From: Chrysomallon squamiferum
Lineage: Eukaryota; Mollusca; Gastropoda; Neomphalida; Peltospiridae
Assembly (NCBI GenBank): GCA_012295275.1
Contig: CM022670.1
Coordinates: 17,845,698 to 17,909,697, forward strand
DNA: 64,000 nucleotides
Direction: 5' to 3'
The translations under genes were made by a program, and so were the position numbers. Below, one piece after another: positions 1 through 13,249 of the stretch; the first letter of the stretch is position 1; the number at the start of each line of letters is the position of its first letter. The notes under the pieces were generated by a model. The model saw nothing but the letters and a program-made list of their open reading frames with translations, did not search any database and had not been told where the DNA came from.

Positions 1-137
1 TTTCTCTTATTATGACGTTGTTATCCAGTTATTATCACATTATGCAACAGCTCAACAATAATTTTATTATATCTTATTTAATATCTAATAAGTAGGAGAA
101 AATTATAGTTCTAACAGATAACCTTTGATTGATTTGT
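1..137 (+). repeat. Left arm of the inverted duplication (cut by window edge)
   Basis: This is the partner of 7855-8023 in opposite orientation. Similarity runs to the first base of the window, so the true outer end may lie outside. It could be a terminal inverted repeat of an element about 8 kb long, or two independent insertions of one repeat family. No transposase reading frame was seen between the arms. Confidence 0.75.
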
Positions 138-310
138 TTCTTTTTGTTTTATTTTATTTGTTTAGTTTATAATGATCATTATCATCATTATTATCATCGT
201 ATTTATCATCATCATCACCATCATCAGTTCGTTTATTAATTTATTTATCCTTCCAGTATTTATTCATTTTTTCATTCATTGTATTTTATTTCTCTCTACT
301 TTTTTCTTCT

Positions 311-349
<39 letters not shown>

Positions 350-464
350 CTTTTTTTTATCATTATTATTACTGAATAAATAAATTAATATTTTATTTAA
401 AAGCGTTTTTAGCTACCAGACATCATTATTTCAAAAGTTCAGTCTAACCTGGGTTAATCATAAT

Positions 465-616
465 AGACTTTCATCTCCAAGCACACATCAGTTAAACAAT
501 TACTGGATGAACAGAACTACAGACAGACCGATGGACCGATAGACTTTCATCTCCAAGCACACATCAGTTAAACAATTACTGGATGAACAGAACTACAGAC
601 AGACCGATGGACCGAT
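465..616 (+). repeat. Perfect 76-bp tandem duplication
   Basis: Positions 465-540 and 541-616 are identical (AGACTTTCATCTCCAAGCAC... to GACCGATGGACCGAT). Complete identity in noncoding DNA suggests a very recent duplication or an assembly artefact. Confidence 0.9.
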
Positions 617-958
617 CAACTGGCCTGACATCCACTCTGTCTACCAGTCAATTATCTAATAGACAAATCGAAATATCGACTTTAAATTTATCTTCATAAG
701 TCAAATAATGCACAAAATTTGAATTTATTTCAAAATGTAATTATTGACCTCTGGTTATGGTCCATGTATTCGTTATTTTCGTAGATTAAGATGATAGGAT
801 CACACATACCACGACATTTGTACGCAGAGTTGTCTAGCGCTGATTTCAGTGTTAGATACAAAAATAGAGAAAACAGCGTAATAAGAATATTTTATTTATT
901 TATTTATTTATTTCTTCTTCTTCTTCTTCTTCTTCTTCTTCTTCTTCTTCTTCTTCTT

Positions 959-989
<31 letters not shown>

Positions 990-999
990 TTATTATTAT

Positions 1000-1031
<32 letters not shown>

Positions 1032-3368
1032 CAGGGAGGGTTTTATATATATATATTCGTAAATGAATTTCGAAATAAATGAGAAGCGTTTTTAGATTCG
1101 TTTCAATGGTAATCAGCTTCTAAAAAACAATATAAAAATAATAATAACTTTTTCATTATCTGTATCATTAATTCCTGCTGTATTACGTCTATTAGTTGAT
1201 TACGTCTATTATGGTTTTACTGTAAAAGTTCATGTTAATATTGAGAAATACTAGGAAATGCCACAATTGTTTTCATAGACTAATATCTTTTGGTCAGTTC
1301 CCAGACGACTATTTCTGAATATCAATAAATATTGGTTAAACCAAATTAAAGTGACAGAACCGGAGAAAATGATACTAATCAATCGGCATTCCGAACAATT
1401 ATTATTTTTTTTTTTTTTCATATCCCATTTGTCATTCGCATAATTATTATCTTTCGTTTTCTAAACAAATAAAATGCTTTACTGGCATTTCGCATCCTAA
1501 AGACCCATCTTATAAAAATTAATTTGAAAATTATTACGAATAAGACAAATAATGTTATCATAGGAAACAAGCGAAAAAAAATAACAGTGCTCTTGAGTTG
1601 ATGATTCTCGCTGTCTCACTTCGGGGAACTCTCGTCTAATATCACTGTAGAACTGTTAATAGGTGTTAAGAGGGAATGAACTCGGATTGACTTACTGATC
1701 ACGTCTTAGCTCGTTCAGTCTTTGATTGAATGTAAACCGGAGCCTCATTACGCTTTGTCAGATCGCCAAGTCACTTTCGCCGTCTGGTCCGGGATTAGTC
1801 GTTACCACCTGTCCGAACCGACGTTAAGGTTCGAATAATCCTTTAACATCCGCTCATCAAAGGAAACGATATTTTTTTTTGTTTTTTTCTGTTATTATTT
1901 TACTCTTTTTTTTCCCCCCTTATTTTTCTGAATTTATTTAGAAATACCAATACGTAAAGATATATATTCAGAAAATAGTAACTAATTTATCTACATTTAA
2001 GTTACATTCAGCAGGAAAGATAACACTTTTTGTCATCATTACTTTAAACTATTAGTAGTAGCACTTACGTTCATTTAGATAAGCCCTAAGTATGTACTCT
2101 GTATTAAAAAAAAAAAAAAAAAATTATAATATGCATTTTGATCGAGGTTTCATACATAGATACTTTCAAATTTTGTACAAGTTTATCACCCGTAATAATG
2201 TTTAAATCATAAATATTTTAAATTGTATCTATTTCGTGCGAGTTGATTGCCCCCCCCCCTCTCTCTCTCCACACACACACACACAAAGAAATACAAATCA
2301 AGACTTGCTTCTGATTCTCTCTTGTAATTATTTATCGGTAAAACCCACAGACCAGCTTTGATCTTGTATGCAGGTTCAATACGTATTAAACATACACGAC
2401 ATTAAGCTATAATTTATCAACAAATAAATCTGAATCCTGTGGCCTCGACATTTTAAAAATGGCGGCCAGCCATTAACAACACGAATTCTGAAGAACATCA
2501 AATGAGATCAGCCAATGACGTTGACTGACGCAGACCAGAAAGCATGATCCGAACAGTTCTGACGGTATGACTCGTTGTTATTTTCAGGAGTAAAAAAGAA
2601 AACAAAATAATAACAATAATAAATAAATAAATAAGTAAATAAATAACACTAAAAGTAGATTTTGCAGCATGTTTGTTTAATCACGATGTTTTTCAAAACG
2701 TACTTTTAAATACATTTTCTTCTTCTTCTTTTTTTTATTTTATTTTATTTTATTTTATTTTTTTTTTTTGTGTGTGTGTGTAGGTGGAAGTTTTGTTACT
2801 TCAAGAGCGTTCTATTTTCACCGAACAAGGGATATGGCCTCATTAAAAATAATTAAAGAAAGAGAGAGAAAAAAAAAAAAAAAAAAAAACACACACACAT
2901 TCAAAAGGCCGTAGGCTTTTAATTACAAAAACTAAAATTATCGCAATGCTAAATAAATGGTTTTTATATATGCCTAAGAGTTATTTAGTTTTTTTTTTTT
3001 TTTTGTGTGTGTGTGTTTCTTTCAATTATTTTGTGTTAAGCAATATAGCCTGGTCTGTTCATTCTGACTTCGGCACCTAGTACTTGACATCTGGCGAATT
3101 ATATTGTGATTACTCTTGTTAGAAATCTTGAAGCATTATCGAATTACAGAATCACCAGGTTCAAGAATTGTTTGATTACCACTAGGTAGCTTTAATGAGT
3201 GCGAAAGACGACGGCGTTTAAATCTGTTGGTTTATTTAATTCAGCGATAGCCAGGAGTGTTAATATTTACAGTTCGCGGAAAATCGAGGCAGCGTTAGTA
3301 TTGAAATAATGATTCATTTCAGAAAAAAAAAAATGTTATGTTTAAGGAAGTGTGTTACTTCAGTTGCT

Positions 3369-3438
<70 letters not shown>

Positions 3439-4839
3439 AAAAGTAAGCTAATAACTGCAATCAATGACAGTATAAACCAAATTACTTAATAATCATACAA
3501 GTTACAGATTTCTGATTCACACGCACTTCAGTTAGATCCAGTCTAATAAAGTTAAGACAGGTTAGCTTAGAAATGCTGGAACTCTATCCAGGTGTTATTA
3601 TCTCGAAAGATTATGACCCGATTATGTTTCAAGAAAATTACAATTGTGCCGAAGCAATTTTGTCCATTTTTAAGAAAATTAAAATAACCCAGATAGTTCA
3701 GTCGGAAATAACATGATAGTCATTTTCACAAATTCTTGTAATAGTTTTCTTATTCGTTACAACTTAAATGTTGTCTTATAAATAAAATGACGGATACAGG
3801 AAGAATTCAGGAAATAGATATGATCGGTCGATATTGCTTTTGGCGAAAGTAAAGAAAGAAGGAAGAACGAAATAAAGAAGGCAGGAAGGAAAAATGAAAG
3901 AAGTAAAGCTAAAATATTGAAAAGAACGAAAGAAAGAAATGATGGAAAGAACTTCTGAAAATTTTTATATAAAAATAAATAAATACGATACTGAACGTTG
4001 TTTTTAATGTTCGTCTATTTTCAAAGTTTAATAGATGTGTATAGAAATCGTTGTTTAGGCTGCTAGTCTTGGACTCACTGTTTTTAAATTTCAAAAAGGT
4101 TAGTTTTAATCGAGTAAAATCATAAATGCCTATTGAATTTTTAATAAAACGTAAAAAAAAAAAGTCTTTAAGATTCAGTTCTGATTTTTCTATCGGTCTA
4201 AATCCTATTACCACTGCCAACAGAAAATCTTCAACAAGAATAAGGTAAAAATGCAGCGAAAGTGCAATGAAATTTTACGTCTTTTTATTTCTCTCTCTCC
4301 ATTTTTTTTCATTTTCTATTTTCTCTTTCGTCTTTTTTTTTTTTTTTTTTTTTTTCCTTTTTTCTTTTATTTGAACACAATTTGTTTTGGTATAATTTAA
4401 TTTTTTTTTTTTTTATTTACTTATTTATTCATTTTTTTTTTATTTAATGTTTTTTTATTTTATTTATTTTTTGTTTTATTACTATTTACTTTTTTTTAAT
4501 TTTTTTTTTTTTCAATCAGGTCCTGTGAATTAATTCAACGGGGCAAGCACAAGGTTTCCGCATTTTCCAAGTAATAGCTGAAATAGGTAGAAGTAATATC
4601 CTTTTTTCTTCTTCTTCTTCATGTTAACTGCAATTGAATTACACAGAAACGTTATTTTGGCAGTCGTGTATTTGCTGACGGAATGAACGAAGAAAAGCAC
4701 AACCATTTTAATAGACTTCGGATCATGGGATTTTTTTCTTCATCTAACGTAACCTTTAAGTAATGATCTAGATTTACGCCTTGAGTTCAATGTAATCTGA
4801 ATAATTAGAAGCAGATTGAAGCTCAGTAGTTATGGAGCA

Positions 4840-4950
4840 GTACTGATAGAGCTTTTGCGATCAAGATAGTGCCTCTGTCTCTACATTGCTGTCTATGGGA
4901 AGATACATATAAAAGATCCCGTACAGCTGAAACGTTAAAAGTTCTGTTCG
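4840..4950 (+). mobile_element. Degenerate SINE-like core
   Basis: CTGTCTATGGGAAGATACAT followed by ATAAAAGATCCCGTACAGC strongly resembles a core I recall from a SINE-type repeat common in mollusc genomes (of the form ...GGGAAGGTGCATATAAAAGATCCCTTGC). The flanks are decayed and ends cannot be set. Family assignment is from memory. Confidence 0.45.
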
Positions 4951-5809
4951 AGATTACAGCAGATGTCCATTCTCATATCATTGTTTTACATATATAAATA
5001 TGTAGATACACACTCAATCCATCCATCCATCCATCCATCCATCCATCCATCCATACATACATACATACACACAAACATACATACATACATACATTCATTC
5101 ATACATATATACATTCATACATATTCATACCTATATGCAAAATAAACATACTGATATATACACACACATGCAGATAAAAATATATTTGACACCTAACAGA
5201 TGCAGAAAAATATACGATGTATTATTTTATATATATGTATATATATATATATTAATCATTTTTCTCCTCATTAAACCGAATAACCGAATGAATGGCTAAT
5301 GTTTGCAGTTGTGGACAACATTAAACTGCAAATAAGTAATGTTAATACGAAATTAATTCTCCACGCTGATTAAGCGGAGTTCAAACAATAGGTTTGTCAT
5401 TACCAGTATATTTTTTCACCGTTAGTAATTCCGTGTTCTATTATAACGAGTTACTTAGTTCAAAACTCACGTTTCACTTTGTCTCTTTCACTGCTGATGA
5501 GTTTGGTTTTGTCAGTGCTGTGTACGTGTGTGGTTGTGGGTTTGTGTGTGTGGATGTGGAGTTTAGTGCATTTAGTTTGGTGCATTTGGTGGTGGTGGTA
5601 GTAGCAGGAATGGTAATATTAATAGTAGCTGCAGTAGCAGTGGTATTAGTAGTAGAGGTAGTAATAATAATATTTATCGTAGTTGTAGTAGTAGTAGGCG
5701 GTAGTAGTAGTAATAGCAGCAGTGGTGGTAATAGTAGTGGTAGTAATAGAGTTGTTGTTCTTGTAATGTTAGTAGTCTCAGCGGTAGCTGATACATGTTA
5801 ACGTTCACC

Positions 5810-5860
<51 letters not shown>

Positions 5861-6266
5861 TAAGAATAATAATAAGAAGAAGAAGAAGAATGATAAATAA
5901 ATAAAAATAAAATCAAGAAGATACATTCTGTGATGCTATAACATAATTCAATATTACACATCACAGTTTATCATGCAAAAAGTCACAAGTATTATGAAGA
6001 ATCGAAATTCAGTCATTATTATTTTGCCTTTCTGTCTGTCTTCGTGTCAGCCAGGTTTAAATCAAAATGAACGTAACGATTGGAGTATGCTAGATAAATG
6101 TTATCCAGTAAAAAAATACGAATAATAAAAATGTCCATTCTCATCTAAGATGTAATTTATATATATATATATTTAAAGAAAAAAAAAAAAAAAACGAGAA
6201 GAAGAAACTTCAGATAAAGAGGAATTAGAAATAAAAAATGAATGAATGAATGAATGAATGAATGAA

Positions 6267-6314
<48 letters not shown>

Positions 6315-7854
6315 GATTATAATGACGATTCACATGTGGATGTTTGGGGTCATCATTAAAGACAAGTGCTGAGGACATCAAGTGATTAAATTAAGCCTGT
6401 CGCGGGCATCACCTCAGAGCTCGGTCCCTGACAGTAATTTCTTGAAGATGTTGATACTTTAAGTATGTTTCCAAGAAAAAAAGTAACAAAAAAAAAAAAC
6501 CCTATTCAAGCACGCCTACCGCGTACTCGACCTCTGATTTTGACAGGGACGCATCTGATATGAATATATATGATACACACTGGTAAACAGTAACCGCTGT
6601 TAGTTATCTACTTTATCAAAAAAAGCGTTCAAAAGAGTTGTGAAAAGCACTAATTTGCCAAATATAATTAGCATCTTCAGTGAGACAGACTAGGAATATC
6701 TGCACAGTTATTGGTTAATTGACTTAATTGGTTTGTTAACGCCACTTAAACAGCACTTGCCAAACTAACGGATAAAACTTAGATATGCATGTGACTCAAA
6801 CTTGTCAAATTCCATTAGAGTATTAAGAAGAAAACAACAAACTGAGGTTTTATCAAAGAGATTGATTTTTTTTTTCTTCTGACAAACAGCAGTAAGCAGT
6901 TGGACTCCTTGAAAAAAGAAACTTTGAAAATTTGTGTGGGAAGCATTTTATGCCAAGGGAGAGAAATGAAATACAGTAAAATAATACAAAATAAAACCAA
7001 AAAAAACAAATATTTGGCTTCAGACAAAGACATAAAATAATTTATTTTATAAATATAGAATATCTGATGTGAAGAAGCCTCATACTTATCTTCCGGAGAA
7101 ACTGTAACAAATAAAAAAAACCTGTATATAGCAGAGAGTCAGAGCCAGGCAGAGAGAGAGAGATGAAAGAGAGAAGCAGAGAGAATGAGAGAACTGATAA
7201 GAAGGAAAATCAATGTGCACCATTATTTTTGGAAATAAAGTGCACAGATTTTATTTATTTATTTATTTACTTATTCGTTTGCTTGTCTCTCTGCTGTTTT
7301 TTTTAGTTTGTTTGTTTATTAATTTATTGCAGTAATTAGTTTCCCAATTTCACAAGACAGATCACATCAGAATCTCAATTTTTAACATGTTCTTTTATTA
7401 CAAGAATTTTTGAAAACCGGAACGACAAAAAAAAAAAAAAAAAAAAAAAAACATGGAGTAACAGGTTCAATTCCTTTGGGTTCCAATATGTGTCATTCAT
7501 ATCAACTGAGAAATACCTGTGGGAATGCTTCTAATTACGTAACAATGTATTTCATTATATTCCATGATTTAATTTCACGCTTTCCTTGTTTCATGAAGAA
7601 CAAGAGAGAAAAAAAGACGAATCTGCTGAACAGGCGAAAAGTTCCACGAGCTGAGTCATTTGTTGCGACCACATTATGCAGGTTACAACGCTGGGTGAAA
7701 AGTGAAAATAACAACAACAACAACAATAATGAATACGATGATAATTATGATGATAAATAGAATTATAAACTAAAATGAATAAAAAGATAAAAAAATAAAC
7801 AACAATAATAAAATGAAACAAACAGAAACAAACAAAGAGATACAAAAATGCACG

Positions 7855-8023
7855 AACAAATCAATCAAAGGTTATCTGTTAGAACTATAATTTTCTCCTA
7901 CTTATTAGATATTAAATAAGTGATAATAAAATTATTGCTGAGCTGTCGTGTAAATGACGTGTATCTCCTGTAATGTGATAATAACTGGATAACAACGTCA
8001 TAATGAGCGAACAAATAGAGAAA
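7855..8023 (-). repeat. Right arm of an 8-kb inverted duplication
   Basis: The reverse complement of this stretch matches positions 1-137, nearly base for base over long runs (ATTATGACGTTGTTATCCAG, TAATATCTAATAAGTAGGAG, TTCTAACAGATAACCTTTGA). It carries a short insertion of about 10 bp and another of about 20 bp relative to the left copy. The inner border falls at GATTTGTT in both arms. Confidence 0.8.
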
Positions 8024-9731
8024 TCTGTCTGCAACATTTGACATTTCAGTATTCAGTTATCACCAGACGAAACATACTAGAGAAAAAATAACTAAACTAA
8101 CAGTGAAAGAAAAACAAAATATTTATAAACAGGTAAAAAAAAAAAATTAAATAGGTAATGAATCTTGAGTTTATATATATATAAACCGAAACACAAATAA
8201 ATAAATAAATAAATAAATATTAATTATATTAAGATATATTTTATATTAGCAATTTCACAAACAAATTTAACTCCCTATCTACAGAATAATAACTGTTCAA
8301 AGGTTCAAATGCACAGACAAAAAGATAAACTAATACTGCGAATACTACTTCAACCGACAATTCTTAGCTTTTTCGCTTTTTTTTCTATGGTTGGTGTTTA
8401 TTTGTTTGTTTATATGCTTTGATTTTTTGTCTTAATTACACTCTTTAACAATTGTTTTAAAAATTCTTCGGGATAATATACCTAATAAAATAAAAACGCC
8501 ATATCTCAAATATCAGTAACAAATAACCAAAAATAATAATAAAAATATAAATAAAATTAAAGTCTTTATTACCTTTACCCATACTTATTTCTGAAATTCC
8601 TCTTTTACGTCAGACAATACTTATTATATTCCTATTCAGCTTCCATCTCATATTTTCTGGATTTTTTTTTTTTTTTTTTTTTATCTCATACTTTGTGGGC
8701 TTTTCCTTTTTGTCGTTTCCTTTAACCCAATGGGACCCAGGAGAATTATTTCATCCTGGCTGGAAGGATAAAAAAAAACATTCATGATTTATGAAGATAC
8801 TCCGAGGTCATCTCGCAATACAGGACATTGCTCAGTGTATTACGTGAGTGTAAGCCGACCTGTCTTAATGAATCATGGCGGCAATATCAACAGAAAGGCT
8901 CTCGACAACGAATTGTATTCCAGTCCGTTTAAACATACTATTTAATAAATTAATCGTGATTTGGACTGAAGACTTCTCTTCATAGATGGATGGAGAGATA
9001 GACTGATAGGCAAACAGAGAGAGAGATACGATAAGATAGTCAGGATATGATAGATGGATAGAACTGAAGCTTAATCTATTTAGTTACGTAACAGATCCAC
9101 TCTGGGTAAGACAGATAAACGTTCTGTTACTTTTTTCTACCAAATGTTCTAAATGATAATCGGAAGATCCAAACGGTAAGCGGCTGTTACCTTCTGGGAA
9201 TCATATCGACGTAACAAAGTGTTTGCCAGTAATCAAGGCGTGAAATTCTTACAACGCCGAATAACAAACCGCTCGACCAATACGAGGCTGATTTAGAGCT
9301 CTAGCGCTTGGATAGCCCGGATGAAGCGAGCGATCGACTGGTAAGTAGCTCAATGAACTACCAAATAAAGTGAGCGGAACATTGATGCGTTATTTGTTTA
9401 TTCTTCCGAAGTGCATATCTTCATTAACTTAGCAGAAACAGTGTGCAGCGACGTGAGAAGTAATCAACACAGCAAATTTCAACCGTGAAATTCGCCCATA
9501 AATCCTCATTATTGCCGAATGCCGAGCACTGGCTTGCCCACCGTACGACGACAGGCGAGTGTCGATAATTCATCAGACGCTGCTACGATAAACAAAACTT
9601 AGAGATGCGGCGAATTTGACGTCGGTATTTGTTTGTCGATTTGTTAGATTATTCGAATAACAGCTGCAAAGCCGAATGCAGTTTATAAAGTACTGCAGCT
9701 GATTTTTTAAAAATATTTTTATTTATTTATT

Positions 9732-9765
<34 letters not shown>

Positions 9766-11478
9766 CTGTTTGATTGTTTCTACAGCTTGAAGCTTTTATA
9801 TGTATTACAGTTAATTCTGAATTATCAAGCGTCTGAAAGACTATTTTAAGCAGTGTTTCAGACATTAACAGAGTATCTGTCTAAGTTATTTGAAATTACA
9901 GACAGGCAATACATTCTGCGAAAATAAACGCTGAGCAGTGCTTCAGCAAGAATGCATAATATTTAGTGATTCATCAGTTTCACGGTAATCCTTCCTAGGT
10001 GTTCAGATGTTTGTTTATTTTGTTTTTCTACATCATTGTTGTTGTAATCACCATTGCAAACACCTCAAGAATCAATTTGTTTCCGCTGTTTCACCAAGAG
10101 ACACAAAGTTAAATAAATGTACCTACGTTGGACACCACTGCACACACTTTTTCTCTCTCTCTCTCTCTCTCACAATTTCTCGTACACTTTCTCTCTCAAT
10201 TTCTCGTACACTTTCTCTCGCTTTCTCTGTCACACTTCTTTTCGATATGGCTCTGTTTCAGGAAACAAATAAAAACATGCATTAATGTTTCTGTTCAGTT
10301 AATATTTCTGTTCATTTATTTATTTATTTTATTTATTTTATTTATTTATGACGATCCTGGTCTTCTGAAAATGTACGTGAGAATTCTCAGCAGTTGAAAT
10401 TAATTTAGCAGAAAACAAAAACAAAAAACCCCTAAAAAACAACATCTGTAATACGGAGGTTGCTGGTAAACTGATCAGTTATGCTGTCTGTTCTGTGATA
10501 ATGGAAAGAATACGGGCGGATTTTGAAAGCTTCCATTTTGCAAGTGAAATGCAGTGTAGTAACATCATTAAAATCAAATCTCTCAACTTATTTTTTTTTT
10601 TTTTAAACTGATAGAGATTACTTTCTTTATAATATATCGAATAACACCCAGACATCTTTGGTTACGGATGACGGCAATGAATAAAATGAAGATAATAAAT
10701 ATGATAATAAAGCAACAGCAACAACAACAACAATAATAATAATTAAGTGGTAAATAACAGGTTGTATTGTACTGAAAATCAGATTGTATTGGTTTTTGTC
10801 TTACGTTTGTGATGTAAAACAGGTACAGTTTATAATTAAATGTAAGTTTGTCCTTTCATGTTATATAACTGATTTAACTGTTTGTAAAATGATCCATTAA
10901 AAAGTCAGAATCAATACAAAGCTTTCATTGTAAATTTTATTCCGTTTGAAATGATCCTGTTAGGATTATCACAGTGTCATATCATAAGTCAAAGATTCAT
11001 CTAGTAACTATTCAGAGGTAACCTTAGATTTGTTCACAATCCTCTTACGACATTACAGTGTTGTTCAGTGTACAACGTCATTGAATGATGATAATAATAA
11101 ATAGGTTAACAAGCGTACTTTTAGTTTAAGAATATCAAAGTTAATGTCTGACCAAAAATATTGAATTACAAATATTGATTATTATTACAAATTTAAAAAA
11201 AAATAAAATAAAAAATAAAAAAAAGAGTCAGGTTGAAATGTTTTTTTCAAAAATAAAAAAAATAAAATAAAAAAGAGAACATTTCCGATTACGTCAATTA
11301 CATTAGTTTCCTGCCTTTGGCGTTTATCGCGTAAGTTACATTTCAGCTACTGACTCGTTGAGAGAATAAATCAAATCACTCGTTTACCAGGTTACCCATA
11401 AAGTATTAAATCATTCAGGGAGACAGTCAAATAAATCCGAAGAGGATCCTTCCTTTAGCATTGCTCATAAATATTTTT

Positions 11479-11521
<43 letters not shown>

Positions 11522-12987
11522 GATAAAATAAAAATAAAATATATAAAATAAAAATTGATTCTCTTTACGAAAGCATTATCCAGGCTGTTACCAGCGCGAA
11601 CCGCCTACCTTACAGCTCTTAATATGTCACCAGACATAAATATAAATCTACTGCAACTGAAAACCAGAATACATTGAAAATGGCATTTAAAAATTACAAA
11701 ATGAATGATGCGTTCGATGTCTGATTAAAATAAATAGCTTTACTCTGTTTTCTTAAGTCTTACATTTTAAAACTCTCCAAAAGGTAATTTCGGTCTGTTA
11801 TATTAAATTAGTTAATGTATCATTCAGAGATAAATGTTCAAACGTATTGTGTCTTTGATGTACGCCACTGTAGTCTATATCATCCATTGACACTGTTATT
11901 TAATGACAAACCGCTTGCATCGCTGGTAGTTAAAAGATTAAGTTCTCTCGCAGACAACCAGTCTATTATAACCAAACAACCAATCAAAATCCTTCAGTCG
12001 ATAAGATGTACTGCCAGAAAGTCTCACTGAAGAAATGAAAGAAAGAAGAGTACATATGCAAGGGTTCATTGCAAATGAAATGCCATTCGCTGAAAAATAA
12101 CAGAGTGAAATAATATTGTCTCTGTTCAGATGATTATAAACAACATATTATTTTATCATTAAAAACCTCCTTTTTATGAGAACAAATTGAATATTATTGA
12201 AGATGTTTTTATCTTTATTATTATTATTATTATTTTAAAGTAGATTATGCACATTTACCATTCATGCATTCTCTGATATGTAATTTTTTCTTTCTTTCTT
12301 TATTTATATTTTTTTTTCATTTTCTTTTTTTTTCTTTAATTTTTCTTTTTTTGTTGTTGTTGTTGATTTAAATATTTTTCATGATTCGCCTTTGCAGAAT
12401 TATTAATTACTCCATACCTGTCACATGAAGACATAACAGTGTTTTTGGATCTGAAGGGTCAAAAAACAAACTTCTCAGATTGTGAAATATGTTTTTGTTA
12501 CTCGAAAACCAGATTTATCTCAATCTGAGTTTTCTAGAATATGGAACTAATACGTTATAGTCAATAAACATTTGTTTAATGTATTTTGACATAATAATTT
12601 TTTTTTTTTAATAATAGAGAATAATTGGCTGAAGACCTTACAAGATTTCTGTTAGTTTTGATTAGCATCATGTTCCATGGCTTTAGTATTTTTTACAAAC
12701 TATGTTTTTCATTCTCACTTTTCGAAGCCGTTGTGTGATTTTTTTTTTTTTTTTTTTTTTTTTTTGTAATATACTGTGCAGTGTTTGTATAAATATTTAC
12801 TATACACGTACTTTGTTTATTTTTTATTTTTTTTTTATTTATTTATTTTATGTTGTTGGTTCGTAAATGTTTGTTCCTTGGTATATTGGATTCATATAAT
12901 TCTCTTTGATATAAGAAGAAGAAGAAGAAGAAGACTGACAACAACAACAACAACAACAAAAACAACAACAACATAATAATAATGATA

Positions 12988-13036
<49 letters not shown>

Positions 13037-13040
13037 TTAT
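8024..13040. other. Noncoding interval
   Basis: No gene was recognised. It is AT-rich with poly-T at 11481-11518 and 12739-12765, (TTTA)n/(TTA)n near 9718-9765, and short CT tracts at 10150-10220. Two more complex CpG-bearing stretches, about 8,800-8,940 (with ATCATGGCGGCAATAT) and about 9,130-9,640, stand out as possible regulatory DNA or untranslated exons. A donor-like ATCGACTG|GTAAGTAG at 9342 ends one of them. Confidence 0.5.
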
Positions 13041-13044
13041 TAAT

Positions 13045-13249
13045 AAATAACAGTACTTTCCAAAGAAAACATCGAATACATAGTAATTTGTTATACCGGC
13101 TGTTTCTCATGAGCCTCACATACCCAAACATCCACAAAATGATTAATTATATGACAGCAAATAACAGTACTTACCAAGAACCAACATCACATATACTAAG
13201 GAATTTGCTATACCGGCTGTTTTTCATAAGCGTTACATAGCAAAATGTC
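13045..13249 (+). repeat. Diverged tandem pair, about 112-bp period
   Basis: 13045-13133 and 13159-13249 share AAATAACAGTACTT, CCAA, AACATC, TAATTTG/GAATTTG and TATACCGGCTGTTT with scattered differences. The first copy directly abuts an (AAT)n tract at 12977-13034. Confidence 0.7.

Larger units (their letters stand above)
138..7854. other. Noncoding, repeat-rich interval
   Basis: No gene was recognised. Simple repeats include poly-T at 313-346, (TTC)n at 912-986 then poly-T, (AG)n at 3370-3437, (ATCC)n/(ATAC)n at 5017-5100, (AAT)n at 5815-5857, and (AATG)n/(AATA)n at 6237-6315. Two CpG-richer stretches interrupt the AT-rich background: about 1590-1860, and about 2430-2580 (with AAAATGGCGGCC and CCAATGACG). 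Open frames here translate simple repeats and are not genes. Confidence 0.6.

Noticed and set aside
791-1066. Open frame with a long poly-Leu/Ile/Phe run
   Set aside because: It is a translation of a (TTC)n, (TTA)n and poly-T tract; there is no gene-like composition outside the repeat.
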